64,000 nucleotides of DNA. Source: Ferruginibacter sp. (GTDB lineage: Bacteria; Bacteroidota; Bacteroidia; Chitinophagales; Chitinophagaceae). Each line of letters starts with the position of its first letter. The first letter of the stretch is position 1. The stretch lies in assembly GCA_014379905.1 (NCBI GenBank), contig JACMKX010000063.1, forward strand, positions 1-64,000, written 5' to 3'. The position numbers were made by a program, and so were the translations under genes. Positions 13,701 to 21,980 of this stretch are shown here, piece by piece. Below the pieces are notes generated by a model. That model searched no databases. It worked only from the letters and a program-made list of their open reading frames with translations, and was not told where the DNA came from.

Positions 13701-14704
13701 TCCATCTTCCTGCTCTTAAAAGAATAGATAAGGTAAACAAGAAAGGGTAAAATAAAAACACTTCCCAGCAGCAATGCCCATCCAAGACTTTGCATTGTTT
13801 TTTCTGTAGCGGCATGGTTTATTAATGAAAGCGAATCGCCGTTTTTAAATAAAATAATATCCGGGTAATGGGAATAGGTTGCAGCCACTAATATCATTAC
13901 TACCTGGAAGCCAGCCAACATACGCAACAGGTTTGGCCTGCCTTTATTGAAATTTAAAAACAAAGTGACCAATGATAAGGAGGCCAGCAAAATAGCAACT
14001 ATGCCTATTCTATCTCCAAAGATCCAGTTAAAAAGCGGGATACCAGAAAAATATGCCGATGTAAAAACCAGTGCTCCGGCAATTATAACCAACAGAATAG
14101 CTTCTTTGGCTTTTATGGTAAAATAATTTCTTTGTAAAGCATTGGTGGTTTCTCCAATTACAAAAATGGCAGCGAGGTAAGCGCAAATTGCTACGGTAAA
14201 GATCCCCACGCTGGCGCTGAAAAAATTAAACCAGCTGAATATGTAGGCTGATAAAAAATCAGTTGCTTTATTATCTATTTTACCGGAAACTGTACTTGCT
14301 GCAATGATGCCAAGAAAAAAAGGTGTTATTACACTGCTGAGCCGGAAAATTTTGTTGTAGATATTTTGCCAGTCATCTTTAACCGCATCGTAATGCCGGA
14401 AAGTAAAAGCAGTGCCACGTGCAATAATACCCAGCAACATAATGGCCAGTGGTATGTGCAGGTACGTCGAAACCGATGCATAAATAACCGGGAAGCCTAC
14501 AAATAAAATAACGATGGCAATGATAAGCCACATATGATTGGCTTCCCAGATGGGCCCGATGGCTTTATACATTTGTTGCTTAACATTATTCTCATTCTTT
14601 TTACCGGAAAACAATTCTATGATGCCGGCACCAAAATCTGCGCCACCCAGTATCAGGTACAAACAAATAGAAGCCCATAAAAAAGTTATGACAACATATA
14701 TCAT
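13697..14704 (-). CDS. cydB: Cytochrome bd ubiquinol oxidase subunit II
   Basis: A 335-residue multi-spanning membrane protein, subunit II of the bd-type quinol oxidase, which with CydA reduces oxygen to water at high affinity. The start YVVITFLWASICLYLILGGADFGAGI is the family signature, with GPIWEANHMWLIIAIVILFVGFP after it, and about eight further hydrophobic segments. Its ATG overlaps the cydA stop (ATGA, 14701-14704), so the subunits are coupled. No small CydX-type peptide was seen between or after the two genes. The gene runs head-on into the GH125 gene with overlapping stops. Confidence 0.95.
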   Translation of the reverse strand: MIYVVITFLWASICLYLILGGADFGAGIIELFSGKKNENNVKQQMYKAIGPIWEANHMWLIIAIVILFVGFPVIYASVSTYLHIPLAIMLLGIIARGTAFTFRHYDAVKDDWQNIYNKIFRLSSVITPFFLGIIAASTVSGKIDNKATDFLSAYIFSWFNFFSASVGIFTVAICAYLAAIFVIGETTNALQRNYFTIKAKEAILLVIIAGALVFTSAYFSGIPLFNWIFGDRIGIVAILLASLSLVTLFLNFNKGRPNLLRMLAGFQVVMILVAATYSHYPDIILFKNGDSLSLINHAATEKTMQSLGWALLLGSVFILPFLVYLIYSFKSRKMD

Positions 14705-16044
14705 GGTATTATCTTTTTGTTGATATAATCCGCGTCGGTAGGGTCATACAACCTGCCCACCATTTTCATTTGCCTGCTCAATAAAAATATTACGATGGCT
14801 GCCAGCGACACGAATACTGTAGTAAAAATATAAAAGGAATAAGCAATCCCAGGCATGGGTGTTACGGCATCTTTGGTTCGCATCACACCATAAATGATCC
14901 AGGGCTGACGACCTACCTCCGTTACCACCCAGCCTGCTTCTAAAGCGATATAGCCCAATGGTATCGCAAAAGCAAATAATTTGAACAACCATTTTTTTTC
15001 CAACCAGCTTTTCTTTTTTATTAAGGCGGTGAAATAAATAAGGGATATCAATACCAATATCATTCCCAAACCTACCATGATTTGAAAAGCATAATGTGTA
15101 ATGGCTACGGGTGGCCTTTCATTTTCCGGGATATCATTTAATCCTGTAACCGGCCTGTTAAGATCTCCATGTGCGAGGAAGCTTAACATGCCCGGCAGTT
15201 TAATCGCATAATTTACTTCCTGTGTTTTTTCGTTGGGTATACCACCAATTATCAGCGAAGCTTTTTCTTCTGTATGAAAATGAGCTTCCATGGCGGCCAG
15301 TTTTGCCGGCTGGTATTTGGCAACAAATTTTGCAGAAATGTCTCCGCTGATGGGTTGCAGCAATGCAGCGATGCATGCACACAATGCAGCGATCTTAAAG
15401 GCTTTTGTATGAAATTCAATATTCTTTTTTCGCATGATCATAACGGCATGTGCGCCGGCCACAGCAAAGCCGGTTGCGGCAAATGCGGCAATTACCATGT
15501 GCAACGATTGTGAAAACCAGCCGGGATTAAACATCGCTTTTATGGGATCAATGTTGAGGTATTTACCATCAACGAACTCAAAGCCGGAAGGGCTGTTCAT
15601 CCACGAATTGGCAGCTACTACTAAAATGCCTGAAGCCAGGCCACTAATGCCAACGATGACACCGGTTATCCAATGAAACCATTTATTGAATTTATCCCAG
15701 CCATACAAAAAATAACCGAGTGCAATGGCTTCAATAAAAAATGCCGTCCCTTCGAGCGAAAACGGCATTCCGAATATGGGACCTGCGTGTTCCATAAATT
15801 TTGGCCATAGTAACCCTAACTCGAAAGATAACATAGTGCCGGAAACTGCACCGGTAGCAAACAGGATGGCAACACCTTTGCTCCAGGCTTTGGTGAGCCC
15901 ACGATAAACTTCATCGCCTGTTTTTAAATATTTATAATGAGATATTGCCATAAAAAAAGGCATTACCATTCCCACACAGGCAAATATGATGTGAAAACCG
16001 AGAGACATAGCCATTTGAGACCTGGCTGCGAGGAAATCGTCCAT
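14701..16044 (-). CDS. cydA: Cytochrome bd ubiquinol oxidase subunit I
   Basis: A 447-residue subunit I carrying the three hemes. H18 in SLGFHIIFACVGMVMPFF is the expected axial heme ligand, SQSLHMVIAAFAATGFAVAG holds the second histidine, and GRQPWIIYGVMRTKDAVTP is the conserved C-terminal block. The periplasmic Q-loop region is shorter than in the E. coli protein (about 522 residues), consistent with the short-loop class found in many bacteria. It is first in the cydAB operon, and a long inverted repeat lies in the 195 bases upstream. The enzyme suggests life at low or fluctuating oxygen. Confidence 0.96.
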   Translation of the reverse strand: MDDFLAARSQMAMSLGFHIIFACVGMVMPFFMAISHYKYLKTGDEVYRGLTKAWSKGVAILFATGAVSGTMLSFELGLLWPKFMEHAGPIFGMPFSLEGTAFFIEAIALGYFLYGWDKFNKWFHWITGVIVGISGLASGILVVAANSWMNSPSGFEFVDGKYLNIDPIKAMFNPGWFSQSLHMVIAAFAATGFAVAGAHAVMIMRKKNIEFHTKAFKIAALCACIAALLQPISGDISAKFVAKYQPAKLAAMEAHFHTEEKASLIIGGIPNEKTQEVNYAIKLPGMLSFLAHGDLNRPVTGLNDIPENERPPVAITHYAFQIMVGLGMILVLISLIYFTALIKKKSWLEKKWLFKLFAFAIPLGYIALEAGWVVTEVGRQPWIIYGVMRTKDAVTPMPGIAYSFYIFTTVFVSLAAIVIFLLSRQMKMVGRLYDPTDADYINKKIIP

Positions 16045-16153
16045 AAAAAACGATTGAAGTGAGGGTCAAAAATTTGACGCTGCAAAGGTCGTTTAATTGT
16101 ACGAATAATGAATATAGAAATACAAGAAATAATTTAATCGGTTTAATAATTGT

Positions 16154-16231
16154 CAGCCTGGGCTTACCGAAGGCGGTTGATAAAAATAATCACCTGTCCT
16201 GTATAACCCACCTTCGACAAGCCCAGGCTGG
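16154..16231. repeat. Long inverted repeat between LLM gene and cydA
   Basis: CAGCCTGGGCTT-A-CCGAAGG-C-GGTT (16154-16178) faces AACCCACCTTCGACAAGCCCAGGCTG (16205-16230) with few mismatches and a loop of about 26 bases. It lies directly downstream of the leftward oxidoreductase stop and in the leader of cydA. It could act as a terminator or RNA stability element, or be a dispersed palindromic repeat. Confidence 0.7.
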
Positions 16232-16239
16232 CAGCCCAT

Positions 16240-17274
16240 TTATTCGACCAAGGCTTTCCTTACTATTGGCGCCACTTTGTTTCCAAATAATTCTATTGAT
16301 TTCATCATGAGTTTATGATCAGGTGCGCCTACATCCATGTGCGCCACAAACCGGGTGATGCCAAATAACCTGTGCATATACAAAATTTTATCAGCAACTT
16401 CATTGGCATCACCAATAAATAAAGCACCTTCTTTAGAAAGGCCGCCTTCATATTGCGCCCTGCTGTATGGAGGCCAGCCCCTATCACGTCCAATGCGGTT
16501 CATCTGCGCCGCATAATTATCAAAGTATCCATCTACTACTGCGGGTTCATCACTTACAAAAGCATGCGAGTGAATACCCAATTGCATTTGTTGTATATCA
16601 TGCCCATTGGCTTTATATTCGTCTTTATATAATTGCACCAACGGTTGAAATTGTTTGGGCATTCCGCCAATAATTGCAATGATCAACGGCAATCCTAATT
16701 TCGCTGCCCTCATTACTGATTCAGGCGTACCGCCTACTGCCACCCATATGGGCAACTTGCCATTGTTCACTGCTCTTGGATATACTGTTTGATTAACGAC
16801 CGGCGACCGTAATTTTCCTTTCCAGTTTACAATTTCATTGTTATTAATATTGAGTAAAAGGTCCAGCTTTTCTTCAAATAGTTGATTATAATCTTTAAGA
16901 TCGTAGCCAAATAAAGGAAATGATTCTATAAAACTTCCGCGGCCTACGCCTATTTCTGCACGACCATTGGAGATAAGATCGATGGTAGAAAAATCCTGGT
17001 AAACTTTTACCGGTTCAGCAGAACTCAATACGGTAACCGTGCTGGTGAGTTTAATATTTTTGGTGATGGCTGCTGCAGCGGCCAATATAATTTCAGGAGA
17101 TGATACGGCATAATCCGGGCGATGGTGTTCCCCCAATCCAAACACATCCAGGCCAACTTCATCAGCCAGTTTTATTTCTTCTAAAATTTCCTGCAACTTT
17201 ATTTTTGCATCAGCGGGCTTGCCTGTTTTTGTATCTATTGCCAGGTCGCCAAACATTCCTATTCCTAATTCCAT
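16240..17274 (-). CDS. LLM-class flavin-dependent oxidoreductase
   Basis: A 344-residue luciferase-like monooxygenase family protein (bacterial luciferase alpha fold, flavin from a partner reductase). The N-terminus ELGIGMFGDLAID and the block DEVGLDVFGLGEHHRPDYAVSSPEI are typical of the LLM subgroup, with TSTVTVLSSAEPVKVYQDFSTID and GRAEIGVGRGSF next and LPIWVAVGGTPESVMRAAKLGLP near the middle. Substrate unknown. It stands alone on the minus strand, 168 bases from the tolC-like gene and 195 from cydA, so probably a separate unit that ends at the inverted repeat described downstream. Confidence 0.9.
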   Translation of the reverse strand: MELGIGMFGDLAIDTKTGKPADAKIKLQEILEEIKLADEVGLDVFGLGEHHRPDYAVSSPEIILAAAAAITKNIKLTSTVTVLSSAEPVKVYQDFSTIDLISNGRAEIGVGRGSFIESFPLFGYDLKDYNQLFEEKLDLLLNINNNEIVNWKGKLRSPVVNQTVYPRAVNNGKLPIWVAVGGTPESVMRAAKLGLPLIIAIIGGMPKQFQPLVQLYKDEYKANGHDIQQMQLGIHSHAFVSDEPAVVDGYFDNYAAQMNRIGRDRGWPPYSRAQYEGGLSKEGALFIGDANEVADKILYMHRLFGITRFVAHMDVGAPDHKLMMKSIELFGNKVAPIVRKALVE

Positions 17275-17442
17275 AATGCTGTATTTTAATAAAGCAAAAT
17301 TAAGAATACTAAGTTCAGGGTCACTTAATGTATGTTAAGTAAGGATATAAATAGAGGTAGTAAATAATTGCTGCAAAATAGTATGCGCTAATAATAGTTT
17401 CCACTCACTATTCACCACTCCCATTCCTCCCTACCCAACTCA

Positions 17443-18858
17443 TTACCATAACGGTTTCCCCTGGTAAAAGTCGAGGATTTTAGTACGCAACACATAATCG
17501 TAGCGTGCGGCAATTAAATTACTATTAGCCCTGTCTAAATTATTTTTCGCAGTGAGGTAGTCGATGGAATTTCCAACTCCCTCATTAAAGCGAACGTTGG
17601 CTGCCCTAAAAGACTGACCGTAATCTTTTACCTGTTGCAATAAGGTGGTATACCTTTCTGATGCGGTTGTCATATTCTGATAAGCCAGTTCCACATCCAA
17701 TTGCAACTGTGTTTTGCCGGCAACCGCCAGTTGCTGAGCTTCCCGGTAATTTATTTTAGCCAGCTTTACACTGTTCCTTGCCCTAAAACTGTTGAAAATT
17801 GGTACCTGCAGGGTGAGGCTAAAGGAGCTATAGCGGTTATTTTTAAACTGGTCGAAATTAGGAATATGTTTATCATCATAATTTGCAAATGGTTTAAATA
17901 CAGGTACATTCTGTCCGCCAATAACTACAAAATCATCGGAGGGGTTTACACCGGAAGCTGTTAATACCCGGGTTGTACCGACACTTGAATAATAAGTATT
18001 GAGATAAGAATCAAAACGCAATGTAGGATACAATTTTCCTTGTTGGGCTTTAACTCCCCATTTAGCTGCTTGTGTATTGAGGTCCAGCACTTTTATTTGC
18101 GCCAGGTTATTTACAGCAGTTTGGTAAACATTATCCTTTTCCCCGCTGTAAGCCATTACTAAAGAGTCTGTATTTAATTTTTCAACTGCAATATCCTGTT
18201 TGTAATTTGTATTCATCAGCCTGAATAATTCTACCATTCCATTGGCAAGTGTATTTTTTAAAGTGATGATGGATAAACGGTCATTGGCAGCCTGGCCTTT
18301 AAGATCAGATAATTCATAGGGTTTAACAGCACCTTCGTTATCCAGCACCTGCATTCTTTTTACCTGTTCACTGCTCAATTCAAACTGCTTGGCTGCTTGT
18401 ATTAACTGCTCCTGGCTACTAAGCACCTGCAGGTAAGCCAGTATCACCGATATTTTAATATTATCAATTTGCTGCTGAACACCTGCCTTTGCAGCCTGCC
18501 AGGCGGCTGCGGTTTGCCTCGCAGAGCTTTGCATTGATAAGCCATTGAACAATACTACTCCACCATTTACCGCAAAATTGGTCGAATTATTTTTTTGGTC
18601 TGTATAAGTATTGGTGAAAGGATCAATACTCCTTCCCATATTGGTGGTAGGAGAAATAGCACCGTTAAAATTAGGCAGTTGATCCAATTTTGCCTGTTTC
18701 TTTGCAATTTCAGTCCTGTCGGATATATTAACCATTTGCTGCACATCAGGGTTATTGTTGATAGCAGCTTCTATACATTGTTTTAACGTCAGTACATTCT
18801 GCGCACCCAGCATTTCAGCACTTAATAAAAAGCAGGCCAGCGCTAATATCTTCCTCAT
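17443..18858 (-). CDS. TolC-family outer membrane efflux protein
   Basis: A 471-residue outer-membrane channel. A signal peptide (residues 1-19, MRKILALACFLLSAEMLGA) leads into two repeated coiled-coil halves; LTLKQCIEAAINNNPDVQQM opens the first, and VQVPIFNSFRARNSVKLAKINY-type text opens the second. The C-terminal NNLDRANSNLIAARYDYVLRTKILDFYQGKP is characteristic of Bacteroidota TolC proteins. It is the last gene of the large leftward efflux operon, 18 bases after the ABC ATPase, and would provide the exit duct for the adaptor and permeases encoded upstream. Confidence 0.94.
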   Translation of the reverse strand: MRKILALACFLLSAEMLGAQNVLTLKQCIEAAINNNPDVQQMVNISDRTEIAKKQAKLDQLPNFNGAISPTTNMGRSIDPFTNTYTDQKNNSTNFAVNGGVVLFNGLSMQSSARQTAAAWQAAKAGVQQQIDNIKISVILAYLQVLSSQEQLIQAAKQFELSSEQVKRMQVLDNEGAVKPYELSDLKGQAANDRLSIITLKNTLANGMVELFRLMNTNYKQDIAVEKLNTDSLVMAYSGEKDNVYQTAVNNLAQIKVLDLNTQAAKWGVKAQQGKLYPTLRFDSYLNTYYSSVGTTRVLTASGVNPSDDFVVIGGQNVPVFKPFANYDDKHIPNFDQFKNNRYSSFSLTLQVPIFNSFRARNSVKLAKINYREAQQLAVAGKTQLQLDVELAYQNMTTASERYTTLLQQVKDYGQSFRAANVRFNEGVGNSIDYLTAKNNLDRANSNLIAARYDYVLRTKILDFYQGKPLW

Positions 18859-18876
18859 GATGTTATTTTTAATTCT

Positions 18877-19548
18877 TTATGATTGTTTTTCAATTCTCCC
18901 ATCCAGCAATTCTATTGTGCGGGATGCATAGGCAGCATTTTTTTCTGAGTGTGTAACCTGTATTATGGTTACGCCTTCTTCTTCATTCAATTTTTTAAAT
19001 ACCTGCATCACTTCTTCCCCCTGCTGAGAATTAAGATTACCGGTTGGTTCATCTGCTAATATTAATTTGGGTTTTGTGATCAATGCCCTCGCAATACCTA
19101 CCAATTGCTGTTGCCCCCCGGATAACTGGGCTGGGAAAAGATCTTTTTTTCCTACTATATTAAATTTATCCAATGTATCCGCTACCATTGCTTTCCGCTC
19201 ACTGCTTTTAATATCCTGGTACAGCAAAGGGGTTTCTATATTTTCGTATACTGTTAGTTCATCTATTAAGTGATACGCCTGGAACACAAATCCTATGTGC
19301 TTTTTATAAAGGTCTGCCCGCTGCTTTTCTTTTAGTTTATGTACTTCTTCTCCTAAAAAATGGTAAATGCCTTCGTCAAAACCATCTAACATACCAATTA
19401 CATTGAGCAGCGTCGATTTGCCGGAACCAGACGGTCCCATGATGGAAATAAATTCACCCTGCTTGATGTCCAGGGTTATATCACGCAGTAAAAATGTTCG
19501 GTTACTGCCCGTGTTTACCCATTTAAAAATGTGTTGTAATGAGATCAT
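18877..19548 (-). CDS. ABC transporter ATPase (MacB/LolD type)
   Basis: A 223-residue ATP-binding subunit. Walker A is GPSGSGKST (about 38-46), the Q-loop region reads [20 protein letters not shown], the signature is [15 protein letters not shown], and Walker B with the D-loop is [11 protein letters not shown]. The [10 protein letters not shown] text is typical of MacB/LolD-type transporters whose permeases have large periplasmic domains. It lies 10 bases after the last of six permease genes and 18 before tolC. The signature carries QLV where most relatives (including the second ATPase here) carry QRV, a small deviation of unknown effect. Confidence 0.94.
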   Translation of the reverse strand: MISLQHIFKWVNTGSNRTFLLRDITLDIKQGEFISIMGPSGSGKSTLLNVIGMLDGFDEGIYHFLGEEVHKLKEKQRADLYKKHIGFVFQAYHLIDELTVYENIETPLLYQDIKSSERKAMVADTLDKFNIVGKKDLFPAQLSGGQQQLVGIARALITKPKLILADEPTGNLNSQQGEEVMQVFKKLNEEEGVTIIQVTHSEKNAAYASRTIELLDGRIEKQS

Positions 19549-19558
19549 AAAAATATTT

Positions 19559-21949
19559 TTATTCGGTTCTTAAACTTTTTGCGGGGTTACTCCTCGCTGC
19601 TTTAACAGCCAGTAGCAGTATAGTGGTGATTGCCGGTAATAAAATGAGGGCGGCTGCCAAAAAGAATGTCCATAAATTATTATTGATCCGGTAATAAAAA
19701 GTTTGCAGCCATTTGTCGGTGGCCAACCACGCTAAGGGCATGGCAATTACAACCGCCACTAAAATGAGTTTGATGAAATCTTTACTTACCAATAATCCTA
19801 CATCAGCAAGCCGGGCACCCAGTATTTTCCTGATACCAATTTCCTTTGTGCGCTGGTTTATTAAAAATGATGTAAGCGCAAATAATCCTAGCAATGAAAT
19901 AATGATAGCCGATAAACTAAACAGGCTGATCATTTTTTGCACGCGGATATTCGAAGCAAATAATTTTTGAAAATTATCATCCAAAAAACTGTAGCGGATC
20001 GGCATATTGGGTTCGATATTATTCCATACAGTTTCGACTCCCGCAACAGCGGCTTTCAGATCAGCGCCATTGAGCTTCACTAAAATGCCGCCGCCCGATT
20101 GCATTAAGCAATTATTATTACCCATGGTAAAAACCACAGGTTTTACAGCGCTTTCAAAACTTTGTGTGTTAAAATCTTTTACAATGCCTACTACCTGCAC
20201 CGGCAGCGAATCGCAGCCAGGAAAATATATGTGTTCGCCGCCGGGCTGCCTGATATTAAGTTGCTTTGCACCAGTTTCATTGATGATAGCGCTCATGCAA
20301 TGTGCATCTGCGGTTCGGTCATCGAATAAACGTCCCTTTGACAATTGTATATTCAAGGTGGAAAAATAATCAGGGCTGATCTTTACAGAATTCATCCTGT
20401 GAGGCTGGCCCGCATACATAAAGGCCATTGTAGATGTATCATTAAAAGCATCTCCTGGCACCATGGTTGTTTTAGAAACAAGCTCTACCCCCGGAACAGC
20501 CAATAACCTGCTACGGGTTACATCAAAATTCTTATCTCTTATTCTTTGTGGCGCTTCCAGGCGCATCACCTGGCTGGAATTAAAACCTTTGTCCTTCTCC
20601 TGCATAAACCGCATCTGGTTGCGTATGATCAGCGTGCCGGTTATAAAAAAAGTAGCTACTGTAAACTGAACTACGATCAATGCATTTTTAAAATCAGTTC
20701 CTTTTCCTCCCCTTGTGTAATCACCTTTTAAAACTTTTGTGATATTATATCTTGAAAGAAAAAAAGCAGGATACAAACCGGACAATAATATCACGATAAA
20801 CAAACAACCGATTATCTGCAGGCAGATGGACAAAGCATTGCCCGCTTCAAAGAAATGAAGATCGAGTGCAAACATGTTGTTGAAATAAGGCAACAGCAAA
20901 CCCACCAGTAATATCGATCCACACAAACTGATGAAACATTGTAAAGCAATTTCACTCATAAACTGCCAGCGGATCTGCCCAATGCCCGAACCCAATACTT
21001 TTCGAACGCCCACTTCTTTTGCCCGGCGCATCGAAGCTGCAATAGAAAGATTGCTGAAATTGATGGCACCCGACAGCAATAATAATATTGCCAGCAACAG
21101 CAATACTGTCACGGTTGTGAAATTACTGGGACCATGTTTGGGGAAATTATGAATATCCTGTACCCTGTCGGCAAATATCCCTGCCTGATGGCCGGATTTG
21201 CGAAAAGCTTCCAGCGAAACATTATCTTCTTTGAGCTGATGATTATAATATACTTCGTTTGCTGCGCTTTCTAATTTCGATACCGGAACTTTCCCCGCTG
21301 TGTTTACATAAGTCTGGTAGGAAATATTTTCCCAGTGATTGTTGCTCTTTTCATAGGGACTGCGGTACACAAAGCTGGTATTGAAATGTGAAGGCGATAA
21401 CGGCTGCCTGAAAATTGCTGTAATCTCGTTGTCGAAAGCGTTGTGGATCTTAATTGTTTTACCGATTACGTTGAGATGTCCGTATAATTTTTTTGCAACG
21501 TCTTCGCTTATGATGATAGCATTGGGTTTATTTAACGCAGTAAGCGGATCGCCCCCGGTTATTTTATAAGGAAATACCTGCAGGAAAGTAGAATCCGCTT
21601 CCACCCCGCCCTTTTGAAATATTTTTTTTTCGCCTGTATTCAGCAATACCTCAAAATCACCAGAAGACTGCATGGTGGTAGCTGACTGAATGAAAGGAAT
21701 TTTTTGCACCAGCAATTCAGCCAGCGGCGCAGGAGTGGTTTGCAATATATCTTCATCTGTGCGAACAGAAATCTTGTATACACGTTCCAGCGACTTGTCC
21801 CATTTATCATAGCTCAATTCATAATTAAGGTACAGCAGCACGATGATAAAGCCAGTCAATCCAACAACAAGGCCGGTTATGTTTACAAAAGCATACCTCT
21901 TAAACCTGAAAAGGTTTCTCCACGCAATTTTGAAATAATTCTTTATCAT
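19559..21949 (-). CDS. FtsX/MacB-type ABC permease, copy 6
   Basis: A permease of about 796 residues with two MacB_PCD/FtsX halves: an N-terminal helix, a large periplasmic domain, a three-helix FtsX module, then a repeat of the same plan. The start is placed at the ATG encoding MIKNYFKIAWRNL, which all six copies share in similar form; an upstream ATG would add only seven residues. Landmarks are AKEVGVRKVLGSGIGQI in the middle, TKEIGIRKILGA near the end and the terminal NPAKSLRTE. It is closest to the ATPase gene. MacB-type permeases do not move substrate across the inner membrane but drive extrusion from the periplasm; the substrate here is unknown. Confidence 0.92.
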   Translation of the reverse strand: MIKNYFKIAWRNLFRFKRYAFVNITGLVVGLTGFIIVLLYLNYELSYDKWDKSLERVYKISVRTDEDILQTTPAPLAELLVQKIPFIQSATTMQSSGDFEVLLNTGEKKIFQKGGVEADSTFLQVFPYKITGGDPLTALNKPNAIIISEDVAKKLYGHLNVIGKTIKIHNAFDNEITAIFRQPLSPSHFNTSFVYRSPYEKSNNHWENISYQTYVNTAGKVPVSKLESAANEVYYNHQLKEDNVSLEAFRKSGHQAGIFADRVQDIHNFPKHGPSNFTTVTVLLLLAILLLLSGAINFSNLSIAASMRRAKEVGVRKVLGSGIGQIRWQFMSEIALQCFISLCGSILLVGLLLPYFNNMFALDLHFFEAGNALSICLQIIGCLFIVILLSGLYPAFFLSRYNITKVLKGDYTRGGKGTDFKNALIVVQFTVATFFITGTLIIRNQMRFMQEKDKGFNSSQVMRLEAPQRIRDKNFDVTRSRLLAVPGVELVSKTTMVPGDAFNDTSTMAFMYAGQPHRMNSVKISPDYFSTLNIQLSKGRLFDDRTADAHCMSAIINETGAKQLNIRQPGGEHIYFPGCDSLPVQVVGIVKDFNTQSFESAVKPVVFTMGNNNCLMQSGGGILVKLNGADLKAAVAGVETVWNNIEPNMPIRYSFLDDNFQKLFASNIRVQKMISLFSLSAIIISLLGLFALTSFLINQRTKEIGIRKILGARLADVGLLVSKDFIKLILVAVVIAMPLAWLATDKWLQTFYYRINNNLWTFFLAAALILLPAITTILLLAVKAARSNPAKSLRTE

Positions 21950-21980
21950 CGTTATTGATTTTAAGATCACTAAATTTTAC

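Noticed and set aside
16059-16310. An 83-codon plus-strand frame between cydA and the oxidoreductase gene
   Set aside because: It is built from the inverted repeat and the reverse of a real gene end, with no recognisable family.
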